Below, one piece after another: positions 61,225 through 64,000 of a stretch of 64,000 nt of DNA. Each line of letters begins with the position of its first letter. The stretch's first letter is position 1. The DNA lies in assembly GCF_010668395.1 (NCBI RefSeq), contig NZ_WUEY01000010.1:124001-188000 (forward strand), in the 5' to 3' direction. The notes under the pieces are model-generated. The model worked only from the letters and a program-made list of their open reading frames with translations, ran no database searches and was not told the DNA's origin. Position numbers and translations under genes: made by a program. The stretch is from Martinezella lusitana (GTDB taxonomy: Bacteria > Pseudomonadota > Alphaproteobacteria > Rhizobiales > Rhizobiaceae).

Positions 61225-62751
61225 TCACAGAACTTCCGCCAGGAAGCGGCGAAGCCGATCGCTTTTCGGGGCGTCGAAAATCTCCGTCGGCGATCCGACC
61301 TCGACGATGCGCCCTTCGTCCATGAAGACGACCTGGTCGGCCACCCGCCTGGCAAACCCCATCTCGTGCGTGACGACCGCCATCGTCATCCCCTGCCGGC
61401 CGAGATCGGCCATCAGGTCGAGCACGCCCTTGACGAGTTCCGGATCCAGCGCGCTCGTGACCTCGTCGAAGAGAATGACTTCGGGATCCATGGCCAGAGC
61501 CCGGGCAATGGCCACGCGTTGCTGCTGGCCGCCGGACAGGCCGGCCGGACGATGATCCTTCCGGCCGATCAGACCGACTTCGCCAAGCCTAGCCTCGCCG
61601 ATACGCCGGGCCTCGCTGCGGGACATGCCCTTGATCTTGCGCAACGACAGCATGACGTTCTCAAGCGCGGTATGGTCGGGGAAGAGGTTGAAATGTTGAA
61701 ACACCATGCCGACGCGCCGACGGAGCGCTTCCGGCTTCATGGTCAGGATGCTGTCGCCATCGAGAAGGATGTCGCCGCCCTTCGGCTCGACCAGCCTGTT
61801 CAGGCATCGCAGCAGCGTCGATTTTCCCGATCCGGAAGGCCCGATGATGCAGGTCACCGAACCTCGCGGGATGGCCAGGTCGACGCCCTTCAGCACGTCG
61901 AGGTGACCGTAGCTCATACTGAGGCCACGGATATCGAGCGAGCCGCCGGCAACCTTCTTACTCGCTTCGGAAACGGCCGGCGGCGTCTTGGCCGCCTTCA
62001 GCTCGCTGACTTCCACGAGACCGCTCGCCGCGCCCGTCGAATGTCCCTGCTTGCCCATGCGAAGGCGTTGATCGATGTAGTTGACGAGGTGCGTCAATGG
62101 AACGGTGATGACGAGATAGAAGATGCCCGCAAGCAGAAGCGGAGAAAGATTGCCGGTGACGACGGCCTGATCCTGTCCGACGCGAAAGATCTCGCGTTCC
62201 GAGGCCAGAAGCCCGAGGAAGTAGACAAGGCTCGAATCCTTGACGTTGCCGATGAACTGGTTCACCAGGGCGGGAAGGACGCGCCTGATCCCCTGCGGAA
62301 TGACGATCAGGCGCATTCCCTGGCCGTAGCTCATGCTCAGCGCCCGGCACGCTTCCATCTGTCCGCGCTCGACGCTTTGGATGCCCGCGCGAAAAATTTC
62401 GCCGATATAGGCGCCGGCAATCAGGCTCAGCGCAATGATACCGAGCGGAAATGGAGACGGGCCGAACAGCTCGCGGCCGATACGGGCGAATCCCTGGCCG
62501 ATGATCAGAATAGTGACGATCGCGGGCAGTCCGCGAAAGATATCCGTGTAGATGCGTGCGGGCAGTCGCAGCCAGCGGGATTGCGATATGCCCATGACCG
62601 CCAGGATCATGCCGATCACGACGCCTAAAATCGTCGAGGCTGCGGCCAGAATAAGCGTGTTCTTCAGGCCGACGGTGATCATGCTTGGCAGCACTTCCGC
62701 CATGGCGTCCCAATCGAGGAAGCTGCGGCGAAGATTTTCGAGCCAGTCCAT
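61225..62751 (-). CDS. Polar amino-acid ABC transporter, permease and ATPase fused in one protein
   Basis: A 508-residue fusion. N-terminal HisM/GlnP-type permease (about 1-220; TVGLKNTLILAAASTILGVV, and the EAA loop ERGQMEACRALSMSYGQGMR), a linker (about 225-265), then a GlnQ/HisP-type ATPase (about 270-508): Walker A GPSGSGKS, Q-loop MVFQHFNLF, signature LSGGQQQR, Walker B VILFDEVTSALD. Start 62751 (MDWLENLRRSF) has GGGGA five bases before it; ATG 62763 is four codons earlier. Normally these are separate proteins; the fusion is known in some lineages. It works with the binding protein just upstream. Confidence 0.9.
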   Translation of the reverse strand: MDWLENLRRSFLDWDAMAEVLPSMITVGLKNTLILAAASTILGVVIGMILAVMGISQSRWLRLPARIYTDIFRGLPAIVTILIIGQGFARIGRELFGPSPFPLGIIALSLIAGAYIGEIFRAGIQSVERGQMEACRALSMSYGQGMRLIVIPQGIRRVLPALVNQFIGNVKDSSLVYFLGLLASEREIFRVGQDQAVVTGNLSPLLLAGIFYLVITVPLTHLVNYIDQRLRMGKQGHSTGAASGLVEVSELKAAKTPPAVSEASKKVAGGSLDIRGLSMSYGHLDVLKGVDLAIPRGSVTCIIGPSGSGKSTLLRCLNRLVEPKGGDILLDGDSILTMKPEALRRRVGMVFQHFNLFPDHTALENVMLSLRKIKGMSRSEARRIGEARLGEVGLIGRKDHRPAGLSGGQQQRVAIARALAMDPEVILFDEVTSALDPELVKGVLDLMADLGRQGMTMAVVTHEMGFARRVADQVVFMDEGRIVEVGSPTEIFDAPKSDRLRRFLAEVL

Positions 62752-62825
62752 CCAATTCCCCATGAGTTATCGCGCGGCGGTTGGCTGCGTCATCCTGCCT
62801 TATGCTCCGGCGGGACAGGTTTTCG

Positions 62826-62847
62826 GCCGCCCGCTTGCGCGGGCGGC
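62826..62847 (-). terminator. Intercistronic hairpin between binding-protein and transporter genes
   Basis: Perfect nine-base GC stem GCCGCCCGC (62826-62834) / GCGGGCGGC (62839-62847) with a four-base loop, nine bases after the binding-protein stop in the direction of transcription. No U-run. Likely stabilises the upstream mRNA or causes partial termination so that more binding protein than transporter is made. Confidence 0.65.
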
Positions 62848-62855
62848 TCTACCGG

Positions 62856-63686
62856 TCATTTCTTGGGAAGATACTGGTCCGGCATGGGCGAGCCGGGGAA
62901 CCACTTTTCGTAGAGCGTTTTCCAGGTGCCGTCCTGCATGGCTTCGTGAAGCCCTTTGTTCAGCGCTTCCCGGAACGCATCGTTGCCCTTCCTTACGACG
63001 AAGCCGGCCGGGGCGTCGAATGAGGGGATATTCACCGCGATCTTGAGGGTCGGATAGCGTTCGCCGTACTGCTTGGCGGCTTCGTAGTCGAGGAAGTGGG
63101 CATCCACCGTTCCATTGTTCAGGGCGGCTACGGCTGAATTGTTGTCCGGGAATTTGACGAGGTCGGTGCCGGTGAAGTTCTTGGTCGCATAGGCCTCCTG
63201 CAGCGTACCCTGCACGACGCCCAGACGCTTGCCTTTCAGTGTGGCGGCATCCTTTATGCTGCCATCGGCGGTCAGGACGGAGAGATAGCCGGCCAGATAG
63301 CCGTCAGAGAAATCGACGGTCTTCTTGCGCGCTTCGGTCGTGCCGATCGCGGCGACGGCAACGTCGAATCTCTGGTTGGCGACGGAGGGCAGCAGCGCGG
63401 AGAATTCCTGGCCGGTAAACGTAACCTTCTCCTTGGGGAAACCGATCCGCGAGGCCACGTTCAGGAACAGTTCTATGTCGAACCCCGTGAACTGTCCGTC
63501 CGCGGTCGTAAATGTGTAGGGCTTCGCATCTCCCATCGTTCCGACGCTGATCACGCCGGGATCGATGAGGCCATACGGATTGTCGGCGGCGATCGCCGAT
63601 CCGGAGGCCGCGGCAAGGAGTAGGCATGCGGCAATGCCGGCCCGAACCGGGGTCGTGACGGCCGCCCATAGGCTCTGTTTAAACAT
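62856..63686 (-). CDS. Family-3 (polar amino acid) ABC transporter substrate-binding protein
   Basis: Periplasmic binding protein of 276 residues (SBP_bac_3). ATG 63686 is chosen because GGAG lies seven bases before it; ATG 63692 would leave one base. The signal peptide ends near GSAIAA (about residue 34). The mature domain has PYTFTTADGQFTGFDIELF, FDVAVAAIGTTEARKKTVDF and LGVVQGTLQEAYATK, the usual ligand and hinge segments. The ligand is a polar amino acid or a related amine. First gene of an operon divergent from a LacI regulator. Confidence 0.92.
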   Translation of the reverse strand: MFKQSLWAAVTTPVRAGIAACLLLAAASGSAIAADNPYGLIDPGVISVGTMGDAKPYTFTTADGQFTGFDIELFLNVASRIGFPKEKVTFTGQEFSALLPSVANQRFDVAVAAIGTTEARKKTVDFSDGYLAGYLSVLTADGSIKDAATLKGKRLGVVQGTLQEAYATKNFTGTDLVKFPDNNSAVAALNNGTVDAHFLDYEAAKQYGERYPTLKIAVNIPSFDAPAGFVVRKGNDAFREALNKGLHEAMQDGTWKTLYEKWFPGSPMPDQYLPKK

Positions 63687-63769
63687 TGTCATTCTCCGCT
63701 CTGAAAGTTGCTCTTATTGGCACTTCAATCGATTTTGATCGCCGACAGGAATCGGCAATTTCTGGTAAA

Positions 63770-63802
63770 GATACCGGTCTCATTTAAAAAGAGACCGGTC
63801 TC
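63770..63802. promoter_or_regulatory. Tandem LacI-family operators
   Basis: GAGACCGGTCTC (63791-63802) is a perfect 12-base palindrome with the central CG typical of LacI/PurR operators. A second copy with one change, GATACCGGTCTC, is at 63770-63781. Their centres are 21 bases apart, two helical turns, so dimers would bind on the same DNA face. They lie between the divergent binding-protein and lacI genes, about 85 and 60 bases from the starts. Confidence 0.75.
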
Positions 63803-63861
63803 ACATCGAATTTGATATAGGTCAATTGACGACCCGTCAATAACTCTTGTAGTCGTGGTGC

Positions 63862-64000
63862 ATGAAAGATTTCGCCCCTTCGAAGCGGCCCGTTACCGTC
63901 GCAGACGTCGCCAAAAGCGCAAAAGTATCCAAAGCCACCGCGGCTCGCGTTCTGGGGGGCTATGGCACCGTCAGCGATAAGGTTCGAAGCCAGGTTACGG
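63862..64000 (+). CDS. LacI-family transcriptional regulator, N-terminal part (runs off the window)
   Basis: The first 46 codons of a LacI/PurR-type regulator: MKDFAPSKRPVTVADVAKSA, then the helix-turn-helix VSKATAARVLGGYGTVSDK. The AKVSKATAARVL recognition helix and hinge approach are canonical. Divergent from the amino-acid transporter operon and preceded by two CG-centred palindromes, so it likely represses that operon and itself. The ligand domain is outside the window. Confidence 0.88.
   Translation, partial: MKDFAPSKRPVTVADVAKSAKVSKATAARVLGGYGTVSDKVRSQVT

Noticed and set aside
1..64000. Phage defence system, CRISPR array, secretion system or insertion sequence
   Set aside because: Checked all gene products and repeats; no Cas, nuclease, transposase, integrase or regularly spaced repeats were found. 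The only mobility-related trace is the decayed vapC remnant.

Overview
The window is high-GC, densely coded DNA of an alphaproteobacterium. Irr-like and RirA-like (TGA-N9-TCA) operator sequences, a D-aminopeptidase resembling the Ochrobactrum enzyme, and BetI-, FadR- and LysR-type regulators point to the order Hyphomicrobiales (Rhizobiales: Rhizobiaceae or Brucellaceae). The genus cannot be fixed from the sequence alone. There are no rRNA or complete tRNA genes, CRISPR arrays, replication genes or insertion sequences. The content is almost entirely transport, regulation and catabolism, as is common on an accessory replicon or in an accessory part of a chromosome.

Layout. (1) 1-2943, minus strand: sugar-acid dehydratase, acylating acetaldehyde dehydrogenase and the start of 4-hydroxy-2-oxovalerate aldolase, a compact C5-acid catabolic operon. 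(2) 2944-3519: intergenic, with a decayed vapC toxin remnant. (3) 3520-13654: lysR and lysA divergent, then a dipeptide/oligopeptide ABC transporter (dppABCDF type), an L,D-transpeptidase-fold protein and a D-aminopeptidase. (4) 14049-22035: iron cassette A (FecI sigma, FecR anti-sigma, TonB receptor, FhuD, FhuB, FhuC). (5) 22331-25966: DUF2325 protein, LysR regulator, NAD-dependent formate dehydrogenase. (6) 26032-32936: a fourth TonB receptor, a GntR/FCD regulator and a divergent FUSC/DUF1656/HlyD efflux pump, linked by a shared DNA motif. (7) 33147-40218: iron cassette B (FecI, FecR, TonB receptor, FhuD, FhuB), with a PvdE/SyrD-like peptide-siderophore exporter converging on its end. (8) 42426-49446: iron cassette C (FecI, FecR, TonB receptor, FhuD, FhuB). 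(9) 49665-56360: MarR regulator divergent from an M20 amidohydrolase, a ribose-type ABC transporter and an aspartoacylase-family deacylase. (10) 56514-59681: a trimethylamine-dehydrogenase-like flavoprotein and a BetI-like TetR regulator. (11) 59864-64000: DAO-family oxidoreductase, a Gfo/Idh remnant, a fused permease-ATPase, a family-3 solute-binding protein and a divergent LacI regulator with twin operators.

How it works together. The dominant theme is siderophore scavenging. Three paralogous cell-surface-signalling cassettes have the same gene order and overlapping stop/start codons, but only cassette A carries an ATPase, so the other two FhuB permeases probably share it or use one encoded elsewhere. 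Each cassette has a different palindrome upstream of its sigma gene. The second theme is uptake of nitrogen- and carbon-rich small molecules (peptides, possibly with D-residues, N-acyl conjugates, amines, amino acids), each with its own transporter, hydrolase or oxidoreductase, and regulator.

All functional calls are from reading the translated sequences and recalled family motifs; no database search was run.
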